DNA from: Bacteroidales bacterium
Lineage (GTDB): Bacteria; Bacteroidota; Bacteroidia; Bacteroidales; Lentimicrobiaceae
Assembly: GCA_022837485.1 (NCBI GenBank)
Contig: JALHHH010000009.1
Coordinates: 1 to 64,000 of the forward strand
Direction: 5' to 3'
Length of the DNA stretch: 64,000 nt
The translations under genes were made by a program, and so were the position numbers. Below, in pieces: positions 45,234 to 54,603 of the stretch. The notes under the pieces are model-generated. The model made no database searches. It saw only the letters and a program-made list of their open reading frames with translations, and was not told the origin of the DNA. Position 1 is the first letter of the stretch. The number at the start of each line of letters is the position of its first letter.

Positions 45234-46907
45234 ATGAAGAGAATTCTACCCTTATTTGCAGCTTTTTTGCTTACAACCAGTATTTTTGCTCAATCGCAGA
45301 GGTTGGTATTGCTGGAGCATTTCACGCAGGCAAGCTGCGGCCCCTGCGCCACGTACAATCCTTCCATTCACAGCCTGCTGGTTGCCAATCCCGATAAGAT
45401 TACATCCATAAACTACCACACCAGCTGGCCGGGTTACGACCCCATGTACAATCACAACACGGTTGACAATGCAGCCAGAACCTCCTTCTACAACGTAAAT
45501 TCGGTTCCAAATTCCGTACTTGACGGAAACTTCTATAACGGACATCCGGGCGGATGGAACATCAATACTGTAAACCAGCGGTATGCCGTGCCTTCCCCCT
45601 GCAATCTTTTCGCCTACCAGCGCCTGTCGCCCACCCAGGATACTCTTTTTGTAACTATGGTGGTAGAGGCTTCCGCCGCTATGACGGGACAAATTGCCGC
45701 TACGGTTGCCGTAATTGAAAAGCACATTCATTTCAACTCACCTCCAGGTTCCAATGGTGAGAAAGACTTCTACAATGTGATGAAAAAACTCTTGCCCTCA
45801 CGCTCGGGTCAGATGCTCCCCACGCCCATGAGTGCAGGCGATTATTTTATTCTGGAATCCTACTGGGTACTGGCCAATGTATACAACATCAACGAGTTAA
45901 GTCTTGTTGGTTATGTACAGAACACAATAACCAAGGAAATCCTGCAGTCGTGCAACCTTACACCCGGCAATTATACCGGTTTATATGCCAACGATGCGGA
46001 GCTGGTATCTCTGCCCAACATGACCGACCGGTACTGCAATGAAACGCTGGAGCCAGTTGTAAAGATCAGAAATAACGGCAACAATACCGTCAGCACACTG
46101 GATATCAACTACCGGATCAACGAGGGAGAAATCCATTCGTATACATTCACAGGCAGTCTCTCCCCCCTTCAGTCGGTAGAAATTCAGCTCCCGGAGACCG
46201 GCTACGGGCTTCAGGATGAAAACAATCTGAGTGTATGGATCAGCAGTCTGAACGGCGTAGCCGACGATTACAACCGCAACGACACCATCGTTCACGACTT
46301 TGCAAAGGCATTGCAGGCAAGCCGCAGTGTACTGGTAAAGGTCAGAACCGACAACAACCCGCACGAGACCACCTGGGAAATAAAAAATATGGCCGGAGAG
46401 GTTGTTGCCTCCGGAGGACCCTATACCCAGTCGGGAACCATCATCAATACCGATGTTGAGCTTCCTGCTGACGGCTGTTACGATTTCTTTGTTTACGATG
46501 CCGGCGGAAACGGGATATGCTGTACCAACGGCGCAGGATTCGTAAGACTATCATCGGGTTCGGTTACCATTACCCAGGGCACCGACTTCGGCGCCATGCT
46601 TACCGCTCAATTTGATGTGCTGAGCGTAGGCACTTCGCTGCTTCCGGCAACGGCAGGACTTCAGCTTTACCCGAATCCGGCCGGTGAAACGGTATACGCA
46701 GAATACACTTCCGACTTCAACAGGACCTTGAAGATAACCGTTATCAATCAGCTGGGGCAGGTGGTTTACACAACAAGCCGCCGGGCGTTTGCCGGGGAAA
46801 CCGACACGTTTGAAATCAATTCAGGCAACTGGCCTGCAGGAATTTATATGATGTTTACAGACGACGGCACTACCCGCAGCAGCCGTAAATTCAGCATTGC
46901 GCGGTAA
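45234..46907 (+). CDS. T9SS-secreted Omp28-like protein with a thioredoxin-type CGPC motif
   Basis: A 557-residue exported protein. The signal peptide is LPLFAAFLLTTSIFAQ. Residues about 20-235 form a thioredoxin-like/Omp28-related domain (VLLEHFTQASCGPCATYNP with the CGPC motif at about 35-38). A middle region has beta-sandwich repeats (EPVVKIRNNGNNTVSTLDI), and a PPC-like part (DGCYDFFVYDAGGNGICC). The last 85 residues are a type A T9SS domain (LYPNPAGETVYAEY; GIYMMFTDDG; SSRKFSIAR). Function unknown; redox activity at the cell surface is possible. Confidence 0.85.
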   Translation: MKRILPLFAAFLLTTSIFAQSQRLVLLEHFTQASCGPCATYNPSIHSLLVANPDKITSINYHTSWPGYDPMYNHNTVDNAARTSFYNVNSVPNSVLDGNFYNGHPGGWNINTVNQRYAVPSPCNLFAYQRLSPTQDTLFVTMVVEASAAMTGQIAATVAVIEKHIHFNSPPGSNGEKDFYNVMKKLLPSRSGQMLPTPMSAGDYFILESYWVLANVYNINELSLVGYVQNTITKEILQSCNLTPGNYTGLYANDAELVSLPNMTDRYCNETLEPVVKIRNNGNNTVSTLDINYRINEGEIHSYTFTGSLSPLQSVEIQLPETGYGLQDENNLSVWISSLNGVADDYNRNDTIVHDFAKALQASRSVLVKVRTDNNPHETTWEIKNMAGEVVASGGPYTQSGTIINTDVELPADGCYDFFVYDAGGNGICCTNGAGFVRLSSGSVTITQGTDFGAMLTAQFDVLSVGTSLLPATAGLQLYPNPAGETVYAEYTSDFNRTLKITVINQLGQVVYTTSRRAFAGETDTFEINSGNWPAGIYMMFTDDGTTRSSRKFSIAR

Positions 46908-46935
46908 AATCAGCAGTATTACCATTTTCAGGAGG

Positions 46936-46975
46936 CTGTCGCAAAGGGAAATTCCGGCGACGGTCTCTTTTTTTC
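46936..46975 (+). terminator. Terminator of the Omp28-like gene
   Basis: CTGTCGC pairs with GCGACGG (one T/G wobble) around a 14-base loop, followed by a T-rich run. It lies 29 bases after the stop. Confidence 0.7.
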
Positions 46976-47014
46976 TATCCCGTATGCCCTCCACAGAGGA
47001 AAACAGAAACAACG

Positions 47015-47039
47015 GAAAAAAAAGACTGCCCTGGCAGTC
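47015..47039 (-). terminator. Minus-strand stem-loop with T-run
   Basis: A perfect 7-bp stem GACTGCC/GGCAGTC with a CT loop, followed on the minus strand by a run of T residues (A-run at 47016-47023 on the plus strand). It may back up the inverted repeat nearer hutU. Confidence 0.6.
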
Positions 47040-47105
47040 ATCTCAACCCCGAACCTGCGCCTTTCTCTCTGGCAAATACCTGCGGAATCTACCACTCTTC
47101 TCCAT

Positions 47106-47226
47106 GATTCCTCCTTGATTCCTTTTGTAATTGTATTGAATTCCTTTTACTCACTATAGAGAAACTATAGAGAAACTATAGAGAAAGCATAGAGAAAGCA
47201 TAGAGAAAGTCATGAGAAAAGCCATG
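47106..47226. repeat. 11-bp phased tandem repeat array
   Basis: From 47106 the sequence repeats with an 11-bp period. The clearest part, from 47153, has three ACTATAGAGAA units, two AGCATAGAGAA units and one AGTCATGAGAA, then a degenerate unit. The same phase continues to the left with GATTCCTCCTT, GATTCCTTTTG and AATTCCTTTTA. A-tracts dominate on the right half and T-tracts on the left half. It is between convergent genes and has no coding potential. Confidence 0.85.
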
Positions 47227-47362
47227 AAAAATACGAAGGGAACCGGGGAGTGAATCGGCGTAAGCCTGAACATTAAAATACTATCTGTGAAGCCACCTTT
47301 ACCTGAAAAATGACCGGGACCAGGTTTCCCCGAACATCAGCCTCATTATGTAAATACGTCGA

Positions 47363-47406
47363 AACCCGGCAATTCTCGTTACGATAAAGCGGAAAATTGC
47401 CGGGTT
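47363..47406 (-). terminator. Long inverted repeat downstream of hutU
   Basis: A perfect 12-bp inverted repeat, AACCCGGCAATT and AATTGCCGGGTT, with a 20-base loop, 22 bases after the hutU stop. On the minus strand the stem ends GGGTTTCG, so a short T-run is present. The long stem and loop are unusual for a simple terminator. Confidence 0.65.
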
Positions 47407-47428
47407 AATAAGCTATGCTGAACAATTC

Positions 47429-49378
47429 CTAAAACAGATTGTCAATCAGTGAATCGTCGGTAAAATTCGGCAGGGTTACTTTCAGCAGGGGTTCAGCTTC
47501 CATAGCCCGTTTTATGGCGAAGACGGCGCCTTCGTTGCGTGCCCAGGAGCGGCGGCTGATGCCGTTGTTCACATCCCAGTGCAGCATGGCGTGCAAACGG
47601 CGGTCGCTGTCGGCACTGCCATCAAGAAGCATTCCGAAGCCTCCGTTGATTACTTCACCCCAGCCTACACCGCCGCCGTTGTGAATCGAAACCCAGGTTG
47701 CACCTCTGAAGGAATCTCCGATTACGTTATGAATGGCCATATCGGCAGTGAAGCTGCTGCCGTCGTAAATGTTTGATGTTTCCCGGAAAGGGGAATCGGT
47801 ACCCGATACGTCGTGGTGATCGCGTCCAAGTACTACCGGTGCGGAAAGCCTGCCGTCGGCGATGGCCTTGTTGAATGCAGCCGCTATTTTTGTCCGTCCT
47901 TCGCAGTCAGCATACAGAATTCTGGCCTGGGAGCCAACAACCAGGCGGTTTTCCTTAGCTCCACGGATCTCTTCCAGCACTTCCATTGCAATGCGGTCGG
48001 TGGTATCCAGGTCGTCAGGGCTGCCCGATGTACACACCCAGCGGAAGGGTCCGAAGCCATAGTCGAAGCACATGGGACCCATGATATCCTGCACGTAGGA
48101 TGGATATTTGAAGCTTCCGTCGGGTTTAAAGATATCGGCTCCTGCCCTGCCCGACTCGAGCAGGAAGGCGTTGCCGTAATCGAAGAAATACATACCCCGG
48201 CTGCAGAGCGTGTTAACGGCAGCCACGTGACGGCGCAGGGTTTCCTGAACCCGCTTTTTAAACTCCTCAGGCTGATGGGCCATCATCTCGTTAGAGTCTT
48301 CATAGGTAAGACCGGCAGGGTAATATCCTCCGGCCCAGGGGTTGTGCAGGGAAGTTTGATCGGAGCCGAGATCAACGGAAATATTGCGTTCGGCAAGTCT
48401 TTCCCATAGATCAACGATATTGCCCAGGTAGGCAATTGAGCGGGCTTTCTTTTCTTTGCGGTATTTAATTGCCAGATCGATGGCGGTATCCACATTTTCG
48501 GAAATCTCATCCACCCAGCCCTGGCTGTGTCGCTTATGTGCTGCGTGGGGATTTATTTCTGCGCAGATGGTTACCACTCCGGCTATATTTCCGGCTTTTG
48601 GCTGTGCGCCGCTCATCCCGCCAAGGCCGGAGGTAACAAACAGCGTACCCTCACTTCTTGCGCCCGTTGCATGGATCTTCCGCTCTGCATTAAGCACGGT
48701 GATGGTAGTTCCGTGAACGATCCCCTGGGGACCGATATACATGTAACTGCCTGCCGTCATCTGACCATACTGCGAAACGCCCAGGGCATTGAAACGTTCC
48801 CAGTCATCGGGTTTTGAGTAGTTTGGAATTACCATTCCGTTGGTTACCACTACCCTTGGAGCATCTTTGTGCGATGGAAAAAGTCCCATGGGGTGCCCCG
48901 AATACATAACCAGCGTCTGATCATCGGTCATTTCCGACAGGTACTTCATAGTAAGAAGATACTGAGCCCAGTTCTGGAAAACTGCTCCGTTGCCTCCGTA
49001 GGTGATGAGTTCATGCGGATGCTGGGCAACGGCAGGATCCAGGTTGTTCTGTATCATCAGCATAATTCCTGCAGCTTGTTTTGACCGTGCGGGATACTCG
49101 TGGATGGGACGGGCATACATATCGTAGGAGGGCCTGAAGCGGTACATATAAATCCGGCCGTATTTCTTTAATTCCTGAGCAAACTCGGGAGCAAGAACGG
49201 CGTGATGTAAGGGATCGAAATATCGGAGCGCATTTTGCAAAGCCAGCTTTTTCTCCTTAGTTGTGAGGATATCTTTGCGGACGGGAGCATGACTTACACT
49301 GTTATCGAATGGTTCTGGCGCCGGCAGAACAGCGGGGATACCGGCACTTACTGCCTCTTGAAATTCTGAACGTGACAT
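47429..49378 (-). CDS. hutU: Urocanate hydratase
   Basis: Converts urocanate to imidazolonepropionate in histidine breakdown, using tightly bound NAD. The 649-residue protein is the long form seen in this phylum (the common bacterial form is about 555). Clear family segments are GYYPAGLTYEDSNEMMAHQP, TSGLGGMSGAQPKA (NAD site) and FGPFRWVCTSGSPDDL. The frame is open 30 codons upstream, but MSRSEFQEAVSAG at 49378 is preferred because the promoter lies in between. No hutH, hutI or hutG is in the window. Confidence 0.95.
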   Translation of the reverse strand: MSRSEFQEAVSAGIPAVLPAPEPFDNSVSHAPVRKDILTTKEKKLALQNALRYFDPLHHAVLAPEFAQELKKYGRIYMYRFRPSYDMYARPIHEYPARSKQAAGIMLMIQNNLDPAVAQHPHELITYGGNGAVFQNWAQYLLTMKYLSEMTDDQTLVMYSGHPMGLFPSHKDAPRVVVTNGMVIPNYSKPDDWERFNALGVSQYGQMTAGSYMYIGPQGIVHGTTITVLNAERKIHATGARSEGTLFVTSGLGGMSGAQPKAGNIAGVVTICAEINPHAAHKRHSQGWVDEISENVDTAIDLAIKYRKEKKARSIAYLGNIVDLWERLAERNISVDLGSDQTSLHNPWAGGYYPAGLTYEDSNEMMAHQPEEFKKRVQETLRRHVAAVNTLCSRGMYFFDYGNAFLLESGRAGADIFKPDGSFKYPSYVQDIMGPMCFDYGFGPFRWVCTSGSPDDLDTTDRIAMEVLEEIRGAKENRLVVGSQARILYADCEGRTKIAAAFNKAIADGRLSAPVVLGRDHHDVSGTDSPFRETSNIYDGSSFTADMAIHNVIGDSFRGATWVSIHNGGGVGWGEVINGGFGMLLDGSADSDRRLHAMLHWDVNNGISRRSWARNEGAVFAIKRAMEAEPLLKVTLPNFTDDSLIDNLF

Positions 49379-49418
49379 AATATAAAGATTCGGTTGATTT
49401 ATCCTGCAAAAGAGGCAA

Positions 49419-49446
49419 CAAAGGTAAGAAGGATTTTGGATTGCAA
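49419..49446 (-). promoter_or_regulatory. Promoter of hutU
   Basis: TACCTTTG at 49419-49426 (minus strand) with TTG at 49444-49446, spacer 17 bases. The chosen start codon is 40 bases downstream. Confidence 0.6.
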
Positions 49447-49712
49447 ACGATTGAAATTGCCTGAACAACGCGAATTCTTTACCGTTTCAAGCCTCCGGAT
49501 TAATGATTTGACCGACATTGTATAATAAGCCACTTTGCCGGATGAAATTAACAATGCCAAAGGGTTCCGGATGCTTTTCCGGGAAAGCTTAATGAGAAAA
49601 ACAGCGGATCTCTGCATCATACAGGAATAACAGTAAGGCATGGTTACTTCAGTCTTAAATCGGGTGGAAGCATACTTGAATTTCTCTATTTTTACAAGCC
49701 AAAACAATACGG
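49447..49712. other. Intergenic region with a weak promoter for the decarboxylase cluster
   Basis: Divergent region between hutU and the PLP decarboxylases. A near-consensus -7 box TATTTTTA lies at 49687-49694, about 18 bases before the decarboxylase ATG. Nothing else was recognised. Confidence 0.4.
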
Positions 49713-51158
49713 ATGAACTCATTACTGCAGCATGCCTTCAATCCGGAGGAATTCCGGCGTGAGGGGCATAAACTTGTTGACCTTCTTTCAGCCTACCTCC
49801 ACGATTGCCGTGAAGCGGCACCAATGCCGGTATTACCGCCGTCGGAGCCTGCCGAAATGGAAAAATACTGGCAGGGGGAGCTGAAAAATCCCGGCTTTGA
49901 TCTTCAGAAATATTACGCTACGCTGATATCGCAGGCGAACCACATTCACCATCCGCGATACATGGGACATCAGGTGGTACCACCTGCACCCATGTCGGCA
50001 CTCACCGAGCTGCTTGAGGCATTGCTAAATAACGGGATGGCGATTTATGAAATGGGGCCTTCGGCCACCGCCATCGAGCGGGTGGTATTGCGGTGGCTAA
50101 CAGACCGCATGGGGTTTCCCGCATCGGCGGAAGGTGTTCTTACCTCGGGAGGATCGGCGGGCAACCTTACGGGGCTTCTGGCTGCACGCCAGGCCATGTG
50201 CGGATACGATATCTGGGAAGGGGGAAACCGCGACGCGGAACCCCTGGCACTGATGGTTTCGGAGGAAGCGCATTACAGCGTTGCCCGTGCAGCCCGGATC
50301 ATGGGATGGGGTGAAAAAGGAATCGTGAAGATACCCATAGACGGCAATCTGCGGGCCGACACCCGCGCCCTTTCGCAAAACCTTAATCAGGCAAGGCAAA
50401 AAGGACTACGGGTAATAGCGGTCGTGGGCAATGCATGCACCACATCAACGGGAACGTATGACCCTTTGGATGAAATGGCCGGCTTTGCAAGGGCAGAGGG
50501 ACTTTGGTTTCATGTGGACGGAGCCCACGGCGGGGCTGCAGCATTCTCCGAAAAATACAGTCATCTGGTAAAGGGCATAGAGCTTGCCGATTCGGTAGTT
50601 ATCGACTTTCACAAAATGATGCTGGCTCCGGCGCTCACCACTGCGGTGCTTTTCCGCAACGGCAGCCATTCCTACGAAACCTTTGCCCAGAAGGCGGAAT
50701 ACCTTCTGGCGAACGGGAAAAAGCAAGCCTGGTACGACAGCGCCGGGCGCACCCTGGAGTGTACCAAAAAAATGCTTGGCGTGAAGGTTTTCGCAATGAT
50801 AAAACTCTACGGCGACGGTATCTTCACCGAATACATCAATACAACCTACGATCTGGGACAAACGCTTGCCGGGATGCTGAAACGCGAATCCGGCTTCGAG
50901 CTGGCCACTGAACCCGATGGCAACATTGTGTGTTTCAGGTATATCCCGCCGGAATTCCGGGGCGATGCCGATGCGCTGACAGCCGAAATCCGTAAAGAGA
51001 TTATTGCTGAAGCCGGTTTTTACATTGTACAGACCCGGTCGGGAGGATGCACTTACCTCAGGGTAACGCTGATGAATCCGTTTACCGGCATCAGCGACCT
51101 TGAAGCCCTGCTTGTCAGGATCAGGAAATCGGGCGATGCGCTTGCCGCGAAATATTAA
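49713..51158 (+). CDS. Group II PLP-dependent decarboxylase, divergent type
   Basis: A 481-residue fold-type I PLP enzyme of the aromatic amino acid/glutamate/diaminobutyrate decarboxylase group. It has HHPRYMGHQVVPPAPMSALT, the PLP-site TSGGSAGNLTGLLAAR (about 145-160), WFHVDGAHGGAA (Asp pairing with the pyridine nitrogen) and the Schiff-base Lys in VIDFHKMMLAPALTTA (about 305). The Lys context DFHKMM differs from the NPHKW of the following paralogue, so a different substrate is likely; which amino acid it uses cannot be told. The second decarboxylase starts 10 bases later. Confidence 0.88.
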   Translation: MNSLLQHAFNPEEFRREGHKLVDLLSAYLHDCREAAPMPVLPPSEPAEMEKYWQGELKNPGFDLQKYYATLISQANHIHHPRYMGHQVVPPAPMSALTELLEALLNNGMAIYEMGPSATAIERVVLRWLTDRMGFPASAEGVLTSGGSAGNLTGLLAARQAMCGYDIWEGGNRDAEPLALMVSEEAHYSVARAARIMGWGEKGIVKIPIDGNLRADTRALSQNLNQARQKGLRVIAVVGNACTTSTGTYDPLDEMAGFARAEGLWFHVDGAHGGAAAFSEKYSHLVKGIELADSVVIDFHKMMLAPALTTAVLFRNGSHSYETFAQKAEYLLANGKKQAWYDSAGRTLECTKKMLGVKVFAMIKLYGDGIFTEYINTTYDLGQTLAGMLKRESGFELATEPDGNIVCFRYIPPEFRGDADALTAEIRKEIIAEAGFYIVQTRSGGCTYLRVTLMNPFTGISDLEALLVRIRKSGDALAAKY

Positions 51159-51168
51159 TTTACAAGCG

Positions 51169-52593
51169 ATGATGAACATTGAAGAATTCAGGGCAGAAGC
51201 CCACAGGATGGCCGACCGCATTGCCGATTATTATGAATCGGCGAGTACTTATCCCGTGAAATCGCAGGTAAAGCCGGGGGAGATTCTGGATGCACTTCCG
51301 CTGCAGCCTCCGGCAGATTCCGAATCCACGGGCAGCATCATGGCCGATTTCGAACGCATAATCATGCCCGGAATCACGCACTGGCAAAGTCCTTCGTTTT
51401 TTGCATACTTCCCTGCCAACAGCAGTTACCCTTCGGTACTGGCCGAGATGCTGACGGCGGCACTTGCACAGCAGGGAATGATCTGGGAAACATCGCCGGC
51501 TGCCACGGAGCTGGAAGAGCGGGTGATGGAATGGCTGAAGCAGATCTTCGGATTGCCGGAGGAGTGGACCGGCGTAATACAGGATACCGCATCGGCCTCC
51601 ACCCTTGCAGCCCTGCTTACCGCGCGTGAGCGGGCAACGGACTGGAACGTAAACGATAACGGATTTGCTCCCGAAGCGGGATTAAGAATCTACTGCTCTT
51701 CTGAAACCCATTCGTCCATTGAAAAAGCAACAAAGATCGCCGGATACGGCAAAAACAACCTGATAAAAGTTGCGGTTAAGTCCGACGGCTCCATGGATAT
51801 CGTGGCGCTGGAGAAGGCCATAAGCGACGACCTGAAAGCCGGGCTGAAACCGGTGTGTGTTGTGGGAACCCTCGGCACTACCGGCACAACGGCCAACGAC
51901 CCCCTGGAAGCGATAGGTAAAATTTGCCAAAAGCACAAGCTGTGGTTTCATGTAGATGCCGCTTACGGCGGAACGGCGCTGATGCTACCGGAAATGCGGC
52001 ATCTTGCGGCCGGATTGAAATTTGCCGACAGCTACGTTTTCAATCCGCACAAGTGGATGTTTACCAATTTCGACTGTTCGGCCTATTTTGTAAGGGACCA
52101 GGAAGCACTGATCCGGACGTTCAGCATTCTGCCGGAATACCTGAAAACGGCAACCCGGGGACAGGTAAAGGATTACCGCGACTGGGGAGTGGCGCTCGGG
52201 AGGAGATTCAGGGCACTGAAGCTCTGGTTTGTGATTCGCAGCTTCGGAGTTGAAGGCTTGCGCGAAAAAGTGAGAAAGCACCTGGAACTGGCCCGGTGGC
52301 TGAAACATACCATTGAAAGCTCAGAGGACTTTGAGTTGCTGGCACCGGTAAACTACAGTCTGGTTTGCTTCAGATACCACCCCGAGGCCGTGGCAGACGA
52401 AGAAAAACTGAACCAAATAAACCAGCAGCTGTTACAGAAGGTCAACGAAACGGGCAGACTTTACATCACGCACACCAAAACAGCCGGAAAGTACACTCTG
52501 CGGATGGTAATTGCTCAGACTTACGTGGAACGGCATCACGTGGAAGCTGCCTGGTCACTCATCCGGAAAACCGCTGAACAATTGAGCGCTTAA
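51169..52593 (+). CDS. Aromatic-L-amino-acid decarboxylase-like PLP enzyme
   Basis: A 474-residue PLP enzyme close to DOPA/tryptophan/tyrosine decarboxylases. Signatures are THWQSPSFFAYFPANSSYPS, QDTASASTLAALLTARERA, WFHVDAAYGGTA and the catalytic Lys in FNPHKWMFTNFDCSA (NPHKW). The loop residue that separates decarboxylases (Tyr) from aldehyde synthases (Phe) is Tyr in VKDYRDWGVALGRRFR. So it likely makes an aromatic amine such as tryptamine, tyramine or phenethylamine. The start has two adjacent ATG codons (51169, 51172). It is a tandem paralogue of the preceding gene. Confidence 0.92.
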   Translation: MMNIEEFRAEAHRMADRIADYYESASTYPVKSQVKPGEILDALPLQPPADSESTGSIMADFERIIMPGITHWQSPSFFAYFPANSSYPSVLAEMLTAALAQQGMIWETSPAATELEERVMEWLKQIFGLPEEWTGVIQDTASASTLAALLTARERATDWNVNDNGFAPEAGLRIYCSSETHSSIEKATKIAGYGKNNLIKVAVKSDGSMDIVALEKAISDDLKAGLKPVCVVGTLGTTGTTANDPLEAIGKICQKHKLWFHVDAAYGGTALMLPEMRHLAAGLKFADSYVFNPHKWMFTNFDCSAYFVRDQEALIRTFSILPEYLKTATRGQVKDYRDWGVALGRRFRALKLWFVIRSFGVEGLREKVRKHLELARWLKHTIESSEDFELLAPVNYSLVCFRYHPEAVADEEKLNQINQQLLQKVNETGRLYITHTKTAGKYTLRMVIAQTYVERHHVEAAWSLIRKTAEQLSA

Positions 52594-52634
52594 ACGATAA
52601 CAACCTGAATAAGAGAGTTTACACTGCGAAAACC

Positions 52635-53234
52635 ATGAAAGAACACTGGGATGAACGTTATGCTTCGGAGGATTACATATATGGAACGGAGCCCAACCGC
52701 TGGTTTGCCGGGCATCTGCGGATGCTGAAAGCAGGGCGTATACTCCTTCCTGCCGAGGGAGAGGGCCGTAATGCCGTATATGCCGCAGCAACGGGCTGGG
52801 AAGTGCATGCCTTTGACCAGAGTACAGAAGGTCAGAGAAAGGCTCTGAAGCTGGCGGCAGACAAGGGAGTAACCATCCGGTACACTACCGACACCCTGGA
52901 AGAGATGACAGGCGTCGATGGCCTTTTTGATGCCATTGCCCTGATCTTTGTGCACATTCACGAGGACCAGCGGCCAACGGTACACCACCGTCTGGCTTCT
53001 ATGATACGACCTGGCGGGATGCTTATACTGGAAGCCTTCAGCCGTAAGCAATTGGGAAATACCAGCGGAGGACCGCGCTCGGAAGCCATGCTGTACACAG
53101 CTGCGATGCTTGAGGAAGACTTTGCCGGCATGGAAATAACCTTCAGTGAAGAGGCATGCATACATCTGGACGAGGGTCCTTTGCATCTTGGGAATGCGGA
53201 AGTAGTGCGGCTGCTTGCCGTAAAAAAGGAATAA
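52635..53234 (+). CDS. SAM-dependent methyltransferase, class I
   Basis: A 199-residue methyltransferase of the TehB/thiopurine-like group. It begins HWDERYASEDYIYGTEPNRW, has the SAM-site segment ILLPAEGEGRNAVYAAATG (about 38-56), the acidic loop VHAFDQS and the motif FDAIALIFVHI. The GEGRN form of the glycine motif is usual for this subfamily. The substrate is unknown. It lies 41 bases after the aromatic decarboxylase and could act on its amine product, which is speculation. Confidence 0.88.
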   Translation: MKEHWDERYASEDYIYGTEPNRWFAGHLRMLKAGRILLPAEGEGRNAVYAAATGWEVHAFDQSTEGQRKALKLAADKGVTIRYTTDTLEEMTGVDGLFDAIALIFVHIHEDQRPTVHHRLASMIRPGGMLILEAFSRKQLGNTSGGPRSEAMLYTAAMLEEDFAGMEITFSEEACIHLDEGPLHLGNAEVVRLLAVKKE

Positions 53235-53340
53235 GCACTAATAACCGAAAAAAGTGCAGCCACATACGGGAAAAAGCAGAAATTTGCCATTGAATCCGGG
53301 ATGCTGTTCCTTCTTAAACTACACCATCAACACACTGCAA

Positions 53341-54597
53341 ATGAAAGGTACACACACACAAACTCTGCTGATTCTCATGGCATTGCTGCTGACAACAAGC
53401 GGCTATACCCGGGATGACCGCGAGTCGAAGCTTAAACGAAAGTCCGGCCGCATCCATGCGCGGGCTCTCACGATCGATTCGCACAACGACACTCCGATGT
53501 GGTTTACCGACACCTCGTACAACTTTGCCGAAGAGCATCGCGGGAAGCGACCGCGCAACCGGGTGGACATTCCGGGGATGGAAGCCGGAGGTCTGGACGG
53601 AGCCTTTTTTGCGGTATTTGTCGGTCAGGGCGACCGCGATGATAAAGGGAATGCCAGGGCATACGAAGAGGCGGTTCAGACCTTCAAAGCCATAGAGCTG
53701 AATCTGCATCCGGAAAGAGTATCGCTTGCCCTGAATGCGGGCGATGCCCGAAAGATTGAAAAACAAGGGAAACGGGCAATGTACATTGGCCTGGAAAACG
53801 GATATCCCATCGGCAACGACGCATCAAAGGTTGCGTATTTCCATTCACTGGGAGCCCGTTACATTACCCTTTGCCACACCCGCAACAACGACATCTGCGA
53901 TTCGTCGACCGACAGCACAGAGCATAACGGAATCAGCAAATTCGGTGAAACCGTAGTGGCAGAAATGAACCGGATCGGGATGATGGTGGATGTGTCTCAC
54001 ATCTCCGACAAGGCATTTTACGATGCCCTACGTTTGAGCCAAACACCGGTGATTGCCTCGCACTCGTGTGCACGGGCGCTGTGCGACAACCCCCGCAACC
54101 TTGACGATAACATGCTTAGGGCGCTGGCAGAAAGCGGGGGCGTGATCCAGATGTGCATTCTGAGCAGTTACGTGAAAAGTCCGGATCCCAATCCACGGCG
54201 TGATTCAGCTCAGGCTGCTCTCAGGGCAAGGTACAGGGGCTTCAAAGATCTGTCGGGGGAAGAAATGAACCAGGCCCGGAAGGAATGGTACGCCATTGAT
54301 GAGATATACCCGCAGAAACTGGCAACGGTTAGCGATGTGGCCGACCACATCGACCACATCGTGAAAACGGCCGGCATACGGCACGTGGGCATAGGTACCG
54401 ATTTCGATGGCGGTGGCGGTGTTAAGGGATGTGAATACGCCTCAGAACTCGGCAACATCACCCTGGAGCTGGTAAAGCGCGGATATTCAGCAAGGCAGAT
54501 CCGCATGATCTGGAGTAAAAACCTGCTCAGGGTGATGCGGGAAACGGAGAGATACGCCCGAAAAAACGCAACCCGCAATGACGGTTTTACAGGATAA
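53341..54597 (+). CDS. Exported membrane dipeptidase (peptidase M19)
   Basis: A 418-residue zinc dipeptidase. A signal peptide (LLILMALLLTTSGYT) is followed by the metal-binding TIDSHNDTPMWF, GLENGYPIGNDA (Glu ligand), LCHTRNNDICDSS, DVSHISDKAF, SHSCARALCDNPRN and GIGTDFDGGGGV. It acts outside the cytoplasm on dipeptides, including D-amino acid ones. The ATG at 53341 starts the signal peptide; the frame is open 29 codons further up. The phosphopantetheinyl transferase gene begins 6 bases after the stop. Confidence 0.94.
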   Translation: MKGTHTQTLLILMALLLTTSGYTRDDRESKLKRKSGRIHARALTIDSHNDTPMWFTDTSYNFAEEHRGKRPRNRVDIPGMEAGGLDGAFFAVFVGQGDRDDKGNARAYEEAVQTFKAIELNLHPERVSLALNAGDARKIEKQGKRAMYIGLENGYPIGNDASKVAYFHSLGARYITLCHTRNNDICDSSTDSTEHNGISKFGETVVAEMNRIGMMVDVSHISDKAFYDALRLSQTPVIASHSCARALCDNPRNLDDNMLRALAESGGVIQMCILSSYVKSPDPNPRRDSAQAALRARYRGFKDLSGEEMNQARKEWYAIDEIYPQKLATVSDVADHIDHIVKTAGIRHVGIGTDFDGGGGVKGCEYASELGNITLELVKRGYSARQIRMIWSKNLLRVMRETERYARKNATRNDGFTG

Positions 54598-54603
54598 TAT
54601 AAA

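Noticed and set aside
47153..47226. Tandem units considered as a CRISPR array
   Set aside because: Units are 11 bp with no spacers, and no cas genes are present.
50445..51221. 258-codon minus-strand open frame opposite the PLP decarboxylases
   Set aside because: Antisense shadow of two strongly conserved enzymes.
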